Under the pieces are notes generated by a model. That model was not told where the DNA came from. It saw only the letters and a list, made by a program, of their open reading frames with translations, and did no database searches. Shown here piece by piece: positions 47,110 through 56,405 of a stretch of DNA of 64,000 nt. A program made the translations under genes and the position numbers. Position 1 is the first letter of the stretch, and every line of letters starts with the position of its first letter. This DNA comes from Myxococcales bacterium (GTDB lineage: Bacteria; Myxococcota_A; Polyangia; Polyangiales; JADJMO01). Where the stretch lies: contig JADJMO010000002.1 of assembly GCA_016709545.1 (NCBI GenBank), positions 310,001 to 374,000 on the forward strand. Direction: 5' to 3'.

Positions 47110-48093
47110 ATGCGCACCGCGCTCGCGCTCTTGTCGCTCTCGGCGGCTGCCTTCGTGGGTCCCGCACGCGCGGGGGATCCGCCCGGACCTCCGCAGCCTC
47201 CTTGCGTGGTGAGCGGCAAGAACGTCGACACCCTCGAGCTCCACGAGCACGAGAAGGGTGGCCCGGTGGTGGTGATCCTCCGCGGCACGCACCGCTGGCT
47301 CGAGGTCTCGGGCTTCTCCGCCAAGCCGACCGCGCTCCTGCGGGTCAAGAGCGGCACCAAGCCCCCGACCCTGCTGGTCGATCTGTGGGTCGAGCCCGCG
47401 ACGTTGCCGCTCGGCGCCGCCAAGGATCTGGAGGTGGTGCCGAAGGCGCTCGCGATCCGTGCGACCGCGCCGCTGCTCGTCCGGGAGGATGGAGGCCTGC
47501 GGGCGAGGTCGCGCTCTCCGTATTTCGTCTCGGTCGAGGCAGCCGTCGCCTGCGCAGATCTGCGCATCACCCAGCCCACCATCGCGCCGGTGGTGCCCAA
47601 GGGTGGCGAGCTGCGGTTCGCGGCGAGCAAGAGCCTCGGCCTGCGCCCCTCCGCGAGCGCCAAGGTCGCGTACACCCTGCAGTTCGCCAAGGATCCACAC
47701 CTCGTCCCGTTGACCGCGTACGAGACCGTGACCGGTCGGGTGCACGTCCGCCACTCCGACGATCTGCTGCTCGATGCCTGGGTCGACGCGCAGGAGCTCG
47801 AGGCACCGGGCCTCGGCGGACTCGTCGCCGACACCCTCGGGTTCGGCGGGCTCGGAGCTTGGGGGACCAGCGCGTCGTCCTACTACGCGAGCAAGGACAC
47901 CGACGTGCGCCTCGGGCCCTCGGCCACCTCGCCGCTCGTCGGCACGCTGGTGAAAGGGGCCGCCGTCGTTCGCTGGAACGGCGGGGTGGTCAACGGCTGG
48001 CAACAGGTCCGGATCCGGGAGGCCGACGCCGACCCGCCGAAGGGCAAGGAGTTCTTCGTGCTCGACAAGGACCTGAGCATCAAGCCCCCGTGA
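47110..48093 (+). CDS. Exported protein with SH3-like C-terminal domain
   Basis: 327 residues, signal peptide ending GPARAGD. Beta-rich throughout. The C-terminal segment KDTDVRLGPSATSPLVGTLV continuing KGAAVVRWNGGVVNGWQQVR has the spacing of bacterial SH3-like domains, which often bind cell wall. Probable periplasmic or surface protein. 61 bases after the preceding lipoprotein gene, possibly co-transcribed. Confidence 0.7.
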   Translation: MRTALALLSLSAAAFVGPARAGDPPGPPQPPCVVSGKNVDTLELHEHEKGGPVVVILRGTHRWLEVSGFSAKPTALLRVKSGTKPPTLLVDLWVEPATLPLGAAKDLEVVPKALAIRATAPLLVREDGGLRARSRSPYFVSVEAAVACADLRITQPTIAPVVPKGGELRFAASKSLGLRPSASAKVAYTLQFAKDPHLVPLTAYETVTGRVHVRHSDDLLLDAWVDAQELEAPGLGGLVADTLGFGGLGAWGTSASSYYASKDTDVRLGPSATSPLVGTLVKGAAVVRWNGGVVNGWQQVRIREADADPPKGKEFFVLDKDLSIKPP

Positions 48094-48123
48094 CGATGAC
48101 GTTGCTCTTCTCGGGGCTCGAGC

Positions 48124-48756
48124 TCACGAGAGGACGAGGAGCACGATCGCCGTGCCACCACCGCCGAGCACGAGCAGGCCCACGAGCACCCAGACCCAGA
48201 TCGGCACGCGACGCGGGGGCACGTGCGGAGGGATCGGCGCGGGCGCTTGCGCGGGTAGAGGCGCCGCGAAGGGCGACGCGCTCGGAGGATAGGGGAGCGT
48301 GGACGGCTCGGCGGGCAGGCCCGCCTGGTGCGACGGGGTCGAGCTCGGTGGCGCGGGCATGGCCGCGAACGCCGAGGCCTGGCCCGAGGGCGCGAGGAGG
48401 TACTGGGTCGACTCGAGCTCGCTGCGCGAGTCGGGCACCGCGAAGGCGTTCGGCGCCGGCTGCGGGTCGGGCGGTGGAGCCGCCGGCGCGCTCGCCGGAG
48501 CGGCGGCGCGCGCGCCCATCACCGAGGTGAACGCCGAGGGCCCCTCGAGCGCCATCGTCGACTCGCCGTCGGACGACGGCGCGCTCGAGGGCACGACCGC
48601 GGGCATCGATCCAGAGCGTCGCGGGAGAGGCGCCGGGGCCTTGGGCACCGGCACGTTCTTCACCATCACCGGCATCACGTGCCGCGATGGGTTGTGGATC
48701 AGCGTGGGCTGGTTGTCGTCGCCATCGTCCCCGGGATCGAGGGAGGCTTCCGACAT
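48124..48756 (-). CDS. Tail-anchored Ala/Pro-rich membrane protein
   Basis: 210 residues. A low-complexity Ser/Ala/Pro N-terminal part (DDGDDNQPTLIHNPSRHVMP, then long Ala/Pro tracts) and a single C-terminal membrane helix (VPIWVWVLVGLLVLGGGGTA), ending at IVLLVLS. This resembles the linkers of myxobacterial kinases or FHA proteins without the catalytic domain. Function unknown; longer in-frame starts up to 48861 are possible. Confidence 0.6.
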   Translation of the reverse strand: MSEASLDPGDDGDDNQPTLIHNPSRHVMPVMVKNVPVPKAPAPLPRRSGSMPAVVPSSAPSSDGESTMALEGPSAFTSVMGARAAAPASAPAAPPPDPQPAPNAFAVPDSRSELESTQYLLAPSGQASAFAAMPAPPSSTPSHQAGLPAEPSTLPYPPSASPFAAPLPAQAPAPIPPHVPPRRVPIWVWVLVGLLVLGGGGTAIVLLVLS

Positions 48757-48874
48757 GGTCGGCGCATCGTCGTCGGTCGGACGGTGGCCCACGGCGAGAG
48801 GAAGCTTACCACGCACCCTGGAGGCGATCGCATTTCCTGCAAGTCGAACCACCACGAGCACCCAGGCCCGAGAC

Positions 48875-49624
48875 TCAGGCCTCGGGAGGCGCGACGCTCG
48901 AGCTTCGCGGGCGGTTGGCGGAGGGCGGGAGGGGTGCGGGGTGCGGCTCCCCGCGCAGCGGGTCGAAATAGGGGCGCACGCGCAGCTCGACGCGGAGGTC
49001 GCGGGCGAGCGCCCGACACGCTTCGAGATCGAGGCCCGGGATCGCGACCACGGTGGCCTTGGCGCACGGTACGTAGAGGCGCACCCGGCGCAGGAACTCG
49101 CACGCCGCGGCGTGCGCGCGCTCGCCGTACGGGTTCGGGCACAGCGCCGCGTAGGTGGCGCCGTCCGGCGCGTTCAGCGAGACGTCCACCTCGTGGAACA
49201 CGCCTTCGAGCAGCGGCGCCACGTCGTGACCCTCGCGCAGCGACGCGAGTCCGTCGGTGACGAGCCGCACGTAGAAGCCGCGCGCCCGGAGCTGCTTCGC
49301 GGTCTCGAGCACGACGGGCAACCGCAGCGTGGGCTCGCCGAGGCCGACGAAGGCGACCTCCTGGTGACGCTCGAGCCCCACGGCCTCTGCGGCCGCGACG
49401 AGCTCGGCCGCGGACGGCTCCGGGTCGTCGTGGAGGGAGTTGCCCGCGACGGTCCACCGACCGTGGGTCTTGGGGCAGAAGGTGCAGTGCAACGTGCACC
49501 TCCGCGTGACCGCGAGGTAGAGACAGCCGTCGTAGACGTAGGCGATCGCCACGAGATCCAGGGTGGCACGCCCATCCGTCCCCTGGGAGTGACCTTTGTC
49601 GGACTTGACGCTCGCCTTCGCCAT
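48875..49624 (-). CDS. Radical SAM protein (TatD-associated type)
   Basis: 249 residues with the radical SAM Cys motif C-x3-C-x2-C in VTRRCTLHCTFCPKTHGRW and a GGE-like SAM site in EVAFVGLGEPTLRLP. The N-terminal Y-V-Y-D-G-C-L-Y-L-x-V-T-R-R-C pattern follows the small family associated with TatD nucleases. The substrate is unknown. It is downstream of the DUF2169 gene by 14 bases and may be co-transcribed with the vgrG operon. Confidence 0.85.
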   Translation of the reverse strand: MAKASVKSDKGHSQGTDGRATLDLVAIAYVYDGCLYLAVTRRCTLHCTFCPKTHGRWTVAGNSLHDDPEPSAAELVAAAEAVGLERHQEVAFVGLGEPTLRLPVVLETAKQLRARGFYVRLVTDGLASLREGHDVAPLLEGVFHEVDVSLNAPDGATYAALCPNPYGERAHAAACEFLRRVRLYVPCAKATVVAIPGLDLEACRALARDLRVELRVRPYFDPLRGEPHPAPLPPSANRPRSSSVAPPEA

Positions 49625-49638
49625 CCAGGCCGGGCGGC

Positions 49639-50671
49639 TCAGCCCTCGCGAATGATGATTCGGCTGTCTTTCAGGCGACGGGGCGCCTTGACCGACGCCC
49701 GCCAGACCAGCTCGACCGCGGGCCGCTCCTCGGGCTCGAGGATGAGGGTGTCGACGATGATGGTGTCGAGGTGGGGCCGCACGATCACCGGGTCACGGCC
49801 CTTGACGCGGAACTCGAGCTCCACGCTGGCCTGCGGCAGGAAGAACCGCAGCGCGCCTCCACCGGGGATGAGGTTGAGCAGCGCGACCTCTTCGCCACCG
49901 AGCAGGGGCTGTTCGCTCCACAGCCCTGGCGAGGCGCAGACGTTCATCCGGTCGGACTGGTCCTTGGGCGGAAGCGGCGCGCGGTTCTCGAACCAGGCGT
50001 CGTCGTAGGTGCCGAGGTAGCTACGGCGTGGCTCCCAGTGGCGACCGACGGCGCCGAGGCTGGCCGGGGGTGGGCGCGTGCGCACGCTCGTGAGCGGGTG
50101 GTTGGGATCCTCGAGGATGGGCGCCGGCTGGTGGGTGAGCAGCGACAGATCGCGCACGCACCCCATGCCCACCGGGTTGCGCGCCTCCTCGACGAGGTTC
50201 TCGGGATCGCTGTCGTCGAAGCCGCCCCAGGCGTTGTCGTAGCGGATCTCGACGCGATCGATCGGCGCGCTCGGTGGGGTGATGCCGTTGCCGTTGGCCT
50301 CCCACACGCGCAGGCCGAAGCAGCGCACGTACTTCTCGAGGTAGCCGATGCGGATGCCGCAATCGAACACCGGGACCGGCACGCCGTTGGGCGCGTGCGC
50401 CTCGGCGACCACCACGACGTCGGTGCCCGGCTTGCGGACGCACAGGTCCGAGGGGAACAGGATGCTGCTCTTCTCGGGCTCGCCCCACGGCACGTCGGCC
50501 ATGCGGATCATGCGCTGGTCGTCCTCGCCCGCGAGCTCCAGGCTCGACGACATCGGCGGCAGCTCGAAGGTGGCCTTGACGATGCAGACCAGCACCTCAC
50601 CGTCGCGGTCGACCAGGACCTGCGGGTGAACCTCGAAGTCGGTGTGGTTGTCGTGGGGCGGGGGAGTCCAT
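49639..50671 (-). CDS. DUF2169 T6SS effector-adaptor protein (one frameshift)
   Basis: About 343 residues after removing one C from the C5 run near 50664 (MDSPPHDNHTDFEVHPQVLV, then CIVKATFELPP). Family landmarks: IDRVEIRYDNAWGGFDDSDP, GMGCVRDLSLL and RPPPASLGAVGRHWEPRRSY. DUF2169 proteins act as adaptors that load effectors or PAAR proteins onto VgrG. It starts 10 bases after the DUF6484 stop, at the end of the vgrG operon. No effector gene follows; the next gene encodes a radical SAM protein. Confidence 0.88.
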
Positions 50672-50680
50672 CGCGGGCGG

Positions 50681-51295
50681 TCAGTTCAGCCGGAGCATCC
50701 TCCCTACGATACGGAAAAGACCGCGCGACATGGCGAGGATTCGGCTGCCCACGAGCTCGACGTCGCCATCTTCGCGCAGACGGAGGGCGCTCTTGCCCGA
50801 CCGCACGAGGACCTCCCGGGCCGCCTCGAGGGTGATGGTCTCTGCGGACAGGTGGAGCTCGCGGGGTCGGCGGGCCGAAACGACACCCAGGACGACCGGG
50901 GGGGCATCGCCACCCGGCCGCTCCACCAGCACGACGTCCCGGTTCTTCATCGCCTGGGCGACGATCTCGGCCTCCACGTCCTCGCTCAGCGCGGCCAGGG
51001 TGCGGGCGTGCTCTCCGCGGAAGACGACCTCGGCGGTCCGTCCCTGGACCGCCACCACCCGCGCGACCCGCAGAGGGCCCGCGTCGCCGGGAGCTGCGCG
51101 CACCGGCGCGGGGGCAGGCAGCTTCGCGGGCGCCTCGACCTCGGAGGCTGACGCGGCCACCTGCTCGAGGACGCGGTCGAGGACGCGCTCCTTGGCCAGG
51201 GCCTTGTCGCTCGTCGTCCGACCCACCGCCTTCTTCTTCGGTCGCTTCCGGGCCTCGAGGACCTTCGTGCGCGTCTCCACCTTGCGAACGGCCAC
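50681..51295 (-). CDS. DUF6484-type T6SS accessory protein
   Basis: 204 residues; the GTG start at 51295 overlaps the vgrG stop. A Lys/Arg-rich N-terminus (TRTKVLEARKRPKKKAVGRT) is followed by a beta-rich domain (VARVVAVQGRTAEVVFRGEH, VVLVERPGGDAPPVVLGVVS) and LSAETITLEAAREVLVRSGK near the end, a pattern matching the DUF6484 proteins that accompany DUF2169 in T6SS loci. It probably helps effector or adaptor loading; its role is not established. Confidence 0.78.
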   Translation of the reverse strand: MAVRKVETRTKVLEARKRPKKKAVGRTTSDKALAKERVLDRVLEQVAASASEVEAPAKLPAPAPVRAAPGDAGPLRVARVVAVQGRTAEVVFRGEHARTLAALSEDVEAEIVAQAMKNRDVVLVERPGGDAPPVVLGVVSARRPRELHLSAETITLEAAREVLVRSGKSALRLREDGDVELVGSRILAMSRGLFRIVGRMLRLN

Positions 51296-54151
51296 TAGAG
51301 CTCCGTCGTCTTCTTGGGGAGCTGGATCTTCGGGGCCATGAGCCCGACCATGGCGCTCTGGATCGTGACGCCCGATCCGTCGATGACCACGGTGCTGCCG
51401 CCACACTTGAAGGTGATCTTGCCCTCGGCCTCCACCTTGTGGAACGCGCCGATGAACGAGGCCATGGCGCCGGCCACGACCGTGTGACTGCCGCCGATCT
51501 TCTCGGCGATCGCGCCGCCGACCATGGTGGTCTTCATGGCCGACACCGCCTCGGTCTCGTCGGCCTTGGTGAGGATCACGAGCCCGAGCGCGGTCTCGGT
51601 CTTGGAGGCGGCGATGGCCGTCGAGTGGTTGCCGACGACGATCGAGGCCTTGGCCGCGCCCACGGACTGGGTCATCGAGCCGACGGCGTTGGTGAGGATG
51701 GTGTCGACCGAGGCCACGACCTTCATCGCGCCGACCGTCTCGGTCAAGGAGGCGCCGACCTTCTGGATGTTGTGGCCCGGCCCCTTCTCGCGGTCGGTGG
51801 CGTCGATGGCGCCGACGCCGCCTTCGGGCCCGGCCTCGTTGGCCGCGCTCGCGCCGCCGCCGCCGCTCGCGTCGCCCCCGCCCCCGCCCTCGAAGGCCGC
51901 AGCGGCCTTGCGTACGCCCTTGCGGCTCGCCGAGCCGAGCGCCTTGCCCACTGCGACGTTGGCCAACGTCGTCGCGGCGTTGTTGACGCCCGCGCCACCG
52001 GGGAGCGCGTCGCCGCCTCCGCCCTGCGCGGCGTCGTGGCCACCGCCACCCCCGCCTGCGTCACCGCCGCCGCCGCCGCCCCCGCCTGCACCTCCGCCGC
52101 CTCCGAGCAAGCCGGCGCCCGGGAGCCCAGCGGCGCCGGCCATCACGCCCGCGGCCGCGCCGAGGTTGCCGTCGGCGACGGCTTGCATCCCTTGCCCGAG
52201 CGCTTGCGCCTGGCCCGCCATCTTGGTGATGGGGCCCATGACCTGATCGACCTTGCCCTGCACCGCGGCCTCGACCTTCGCGACGGCGGCGGCCGCGGCG
52301 GCCGCGGCGGCCTCGGCGGCCTTCTGCGTGGCGACGGCGATGAGGCCCTCGAGCGCGCTGCCGTTGGTCTCGAAGTGGTTGCCACCCACGGTCGTGTCGG
52401 AGGCGCCACCCGTCGAGAGCCCGAGCACGGCGTTGACCTCGTTGGTCCGGTTGCCGCCCACGCTCAGCGACTGCGCGCCACCGATGGTGCGCTGCAGACC
52501 CTTGGACACCTTCACGTCCTGGTTGGCGCCGACCTTCTGGTCGTTGTTGACGCCGACGCTCTGGGTCTCGTTGTTGCCGACGTTCTTCTTCTTGTTGTTG
52601 GCGGTGACGAGGTTGCTGTCGTACTGCGAGTGGATCGAGATCTCCTGGGCACCGGATTTGTCCTCCATCCGGATCTCGTTCATGCCACCGCCACCGGGCG
52701 TGCTGAGGGTCTGGACCGCGCTGCGGGTCTTGCCGCCCGGGAGCGCGTACGGCGGCATGTGCACGCCGTTGTAGACCTTGCCGGTGATCACGGGGGCGGT
52801 CCGGGTCGCCCTCGAGGAACTGCACCACGACCTCCCAGCCGATGCGCGGGAGCAGCATCGAGCCCGAGGTGTGGAGCTGTCCCACCCGCATCCAGCACGA
52901 GGCCTTGTCGTCCATCGCCGGGGCGCGGTCCCAGAGGAACTTCACCTTCGCGCGGCCGTGCTCGTCGGTGTGGATCTCCTGGTCCTGCGAGCCCGCGGGC
53001 GCGACGATCATGGCGGTCTGCGGGCCGTGCACGACCGGTCGCTCGGTCTCCTGGGGCGCCCGGTAGGGCACCGCCGCTGGGAGCGCTTCGATGTGGACGC
53101 TGTAGATGCCCCCGCCAGGGCCGAAGGCGTTGCCCACCGCCTGCTTGCCGATGACCTTGCTCGCGTGGCGGAAGTGGTGATCGACCGCCGTGATGAAGTA
53201 CTTCCCGTCGTAGCCGAGCTCGCCGGACTCGGTCAGCTCGAAGCTGCGGGCGACCTGCAGGCGCGTGCAGTCACCCTCGAACTGCTGGGTCGCGCGGGTG
53301 GCCTGCTCGGCCTCGAGCCGCACCTTCGCGAGGCGCTTGCCCTCGGCGACGACCGTGTAGCAACCCGGGAAATCGTAGCGCTCGAGGTCGGTGTCCGCGT
53401 CGGCCTCCGCGTTGACGGTGAGGTCGAGCGTGGGCTTCTTGAAGTCGTAGTCCCGCAGCACGAACTTGCCGGAGACCACCCGCCGGACGTCGACGACGTC
53501 GGTGATGGCGTCCTCCAGCTGGAGGAAGCCGCCGCGCGCACGGTAGGGCAGCTCCGCCCCACCCTCGAGGGGAGGCGCGTTGGTGCTGTCGTCGCAGAAC
53601 ACGACCTCGTTCTTGTCGCCCTCGCTCGTGGGCTCCGTGTAGAACCAGATGCCCTCTTCCTCGCAGAGGCGGCTCACGAACGCGAGCGGCGACTCGCCGT
53701 AGCGCACGCAGTACTCCCGCTTGGGATAGCTGCCCGTGAGGCTCCAGCGCTGGAGGTCGGACGGGATGCCGTGCGACTCGAGGGTCTTCTGCACGATCTC
53801 CTTGACCGTGAGCTCCTGGAAGATCTCGAAGCCGGTGGAGTGACGGAGGTGCTCGAGGTCGACGCACATCCGGAAGCGGTAGTGGTGGTTCGGGTTGGGG
53901 CCGTCTTCCTCGCTGGCGAAGATCTCGACCTCCTCGACGACCCCGTGGAAGACGACCCCTGGGTCGCCCTCGTAGCCGTACAAGAGGACCGCCCCTTGCC
54001 CGACGATCTCGTCCGGGTCCTGGTAGTCACCGACCTCGGCGTGCACCTCGGCGTAGGCGGGGTGACCGATCTGCTGGACGTGGCGGAGCTCGAGCACCCG
54101 CTCCACCCCACCCTTGGTGGTCTTGAAGTCGGCGAAGAAGGTACGGGCCAC
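51295..54151 (-). CDS. vgrG: VgrG spike protein with Gly/Ala-rich insertion (one frameshift)
   Basis: 951 residues after removing one C near 52793, which restores DPDRPVITGKVYNGVHMPP. GTG start at 54151. gp27-like N-terminal part (FVSRLCEEEGIWFYTEPTSE), gp5-like OB domain (DEHGRAKVKFLWDRAPAMDD) and C-terminal beta-helix repeats (VGGN, VGAN). Unlike the other two VgrGs it carries an insertion of about 160 residues of Ala and Gly (residues ~590-760, including GGGGGAGGGGGGGGDAGGG). It resumes the beta-helix afterwards and ends PKIQLPKKTTEL. The insertion may be a flexible effector-docking arm. Confidence 0.92.
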
Positions 54152-54167
54152 GGCTGCTCCTCGTTGC

Positions 54168-56405
54168 TCAGTTGTCCACGACGATGCCGGTGTCCACGGT
54201 CTCGGCGTCGGCCTTGATCGAGACGCCGGCGACCAGCACCGCCGCGGGGAGGATGGTGATGGTGGAGGCCCCCATCACGAGGCAGATCATGCCCGTGGCC
54301 TCGAAGGTGACGTTGGCGGCCTTCACGAGCTGCGCGCCACCGACGACCTCGCTGTACATGGTGTCGGCGTTGTCGTTGCGGTCGCCGGAGATCTTGGCCA
54401 GGATCGCGCCGCCGATCGTCTGGTTGAGCGACGCGGCGACGGTGACGCCGCGGCTCGCGTTGCTGGCGATGACCTTGAGCGCGGTGACCGTCTCGGTGTG
54501 CGAGCCGCCGACGATGACGGAGCGATCGGAGGCGGTGATCTCGACCAGCGCCGCGCCGACGGTGTGACTGATGCTGGCCGGCGTGGACTCGCTGACGGAG
54601 CCCACGACGAGATCGGTCTTGATGGCGCCGATGGTCCAGGTGGTGTCGGTCTTCACCTCCATCTTGTGGTCGCCGCTGACCTTGAGGTCGCGGTTGCCGC
54701 CGATGGAGTGGCTGTGGGCGCCACCCACGTCGTCCACCTGGAAGGTCTGCACCTTGACCTCCTGGTTGCCGCCGACCGTGATGGTCTCGTCGGCGCCGAC
54801 GGAGTCGGTGACGCTGTTGGTGACGTCGAGCTTGTGGTTGGAGCCGACCTCGTGCTTGGCGTTGTTCTTGACCGACTCGGTGGTGTTGTTCTTGACGTCG
54901 ACGTTCATGTCCTTCGACGCGTTGAAGAACATCTCCTCCTTGCCCTTGGTGTCGTCGGTGCGGAACTCGTTGGTCGAGCCTCCGCCCGGCGTGGTGGCGG
55001 TCTGCACCGAGCCACGGGCCTTGTTGGCCGGGAGAGCGTAGGGAGGGGGCGTGGCCTTGTTGTAGACGCGCTGGAACACGATGGGGCGATCGACGTCGCC
55101 CTCGAGGAAGTCGACCGTGGTCTCCCACCCCACGCGCGGGAGGTAGACCGCGCCACCCTGCGGCAGCTGCACCGTGCGGAAGAAGTCGCTCGACGTGTCG
55201 TCCTTCTTGCCCTTGCGATCCCAGGGGAAGAGGGTGCGGACGCGGCCGTGCTTGTCGACGTGGATCTCCTCGCCGCTCGGGCCGGTGGTGAGCGCGGTCT
55301 GGAGCCCAGGGGTCACGCGCGCGACGGGCCGGGCCGGAGGACGGAGGGGGGTGTCTCCCCCGGGGAAGGCGGTGAAGGTCAGGCTGAGCCGGTGCTCTTC
55401 GCCCGCCGCGTGGCCCTCCTGCGTCTGCAAGTCGAGCTCGACGCGGCTCGCGATCCACTCCGCGTTGATGGCGCCGACCGGGTGCCCCTCGACGACGAAC
55501 CGACGACCGGGGGCGATCGCGACCGCGCCCGTGCTGCCCTGGAGGCGCCGTCGCCCGAGCTGGAGCTGCTCGAGGCGGACCTTGGCGAGGTGGTCCCCCG
55601 GGGCGTTCTTCTCGAAGCGGCCGGGGTAGTCGTACACCTCGAGGACGTGCGCTCCGTCGTCCTTGCCCTCGGTCTTGCTCTCCGGGATCGCCTTGGGGCG
55701 CTCGAAGGCGTAGTCGCGGAGCATCACCTTGTCGGAGCGAATCTCGTGGTGCAGCCGGACCTTGCCGACGACGTCCTGCACCTCGGCGTGGCCGAACTGA
55801 CGGCGGAAGGGGAGGGTCTTCTCACCAGGGAGATCTTCGAGGCCGGTCGGGTCGTCGGAGAACACGACGGTGTCGGTGCCGTCCTTGAACTCGAACGCGA
55901 ACCAGATGCCCTCCTCGGCGAGCAGCCGCTGCACGAACTGGAGGTCGGTCTCCCGGTACTGGACCGTCCAGTTGCGCTTCTCGTAGGTGGCCGTGACCGT
56001 CCAGCGCTGCTCGGTGATCCCGGCGTCCTCGAGCGCTTTCTTCACGATCTCGGTCACCGACTGCTTCTGGAACGGCTGGCAGTTGGTGCGCTTGCCGAGC
56101 TTCGCCATGCGCGGCTGGACGACGAGCTCGAGGCGAAGGTTGCCGTCCTTGGCGATGGTGCGCTTGGCCTGCATGACCACGCCCACGAAGCTGCGTGACG
56201 AGCTGCCGTCGGACCGATCGAGCTTCAGCTCGGCCTTCTTGCCGATGACGTCGACGGCGGTCGGGGTCTCGGCCCCGGCCGTGACCGTGCAGACCAGCGT
56301 GGGCACGTCGGACAGGCTTTCGACGAGGTGGACGGCGACGATGCGCAGCTCGTCCGCCCCGTCCAGCGTGGGCGAACTGTCGGGGGTGACCCGTGCGTAC
56401 GCCAT
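54168..56405 (-). CDS. vgrG: VgrG spike protein (TssI)
   Basis: 745 residues, intact. N-terminal hub domain (FVQRLLAEEGIWFAFEFKDG), OB fold (GEEIHVDKHGRVRTLFPWDR) and a long C-terminal triple beta-helix of VGAD/VGGN repeats. No fused toxin domain; the end (KADAETVDTGIVVDN) is short. Its ATG overlaps the stop of the preceding vgrG by one base. Forms the trimeric tip of the T6SS. Confidence 0.94.
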   Translation of the reverse strand: MAYARVTPDSSPTLDGADELRIVAVHLVESLSDVPTLVCTVTAGAETPTAVDVIGKKAELKLDRSDGSSSRSFVGVVMQAKRTIAKDGNLRLELVVQPRMAKLGKRTNCQPFQKQSVTEIVKKALEDAGITEQRWTVTATYEKRNWTVQYRETDLQFVQRLLAEEGIWFAFEFKDGTDTVVFSDDPTGLEDLPGEKTLPFRRQFGHAEVQDVVGKVRLHHEIRSDKVMLRDYAFERPKAIPESKTEGKDDGAHVLEVYDYPGRFEKNAPGDHLAKVRLEQLQLGRRRLQGSTGAVAIAPGRRFVVEGHPVGAINAEWIASRVELDLQTQEGHAAGEEHRLSLTFTAFPGGDTPLRPPARPVARVTPGLQTALTTGPSGEEIHVDKHGRVRTLFPWDRKGKKDDTSSDFFRTVQLPQGGAVYLPRVGWETTVDFLEGDVDRPIVFQRVYNKATPPPYALPANKARGSVQTATTPGGGSTNEFRTDDTKGKEEMFFNASKDMNVDVKNNTTESVKNNAKHEVGSNHKLDVTNSVTDSVGADETITVGGNQEVKVQTFQVDDVGGAHSHSIGGNRDLKVSGDHKMEVKTDTTWTIGAIKTDLVVGSVSESTPASISHTVGAALVEITASDRSVIVGGSHTETVTALKVIASNASRGVTVAASLNQTIGGAILAKISGDRNDNADTMYSEVVGGAQLVKAANVTFEATGMICLVMGASTITILPAAVLVAGVSIKADAETVDTGIVVDN

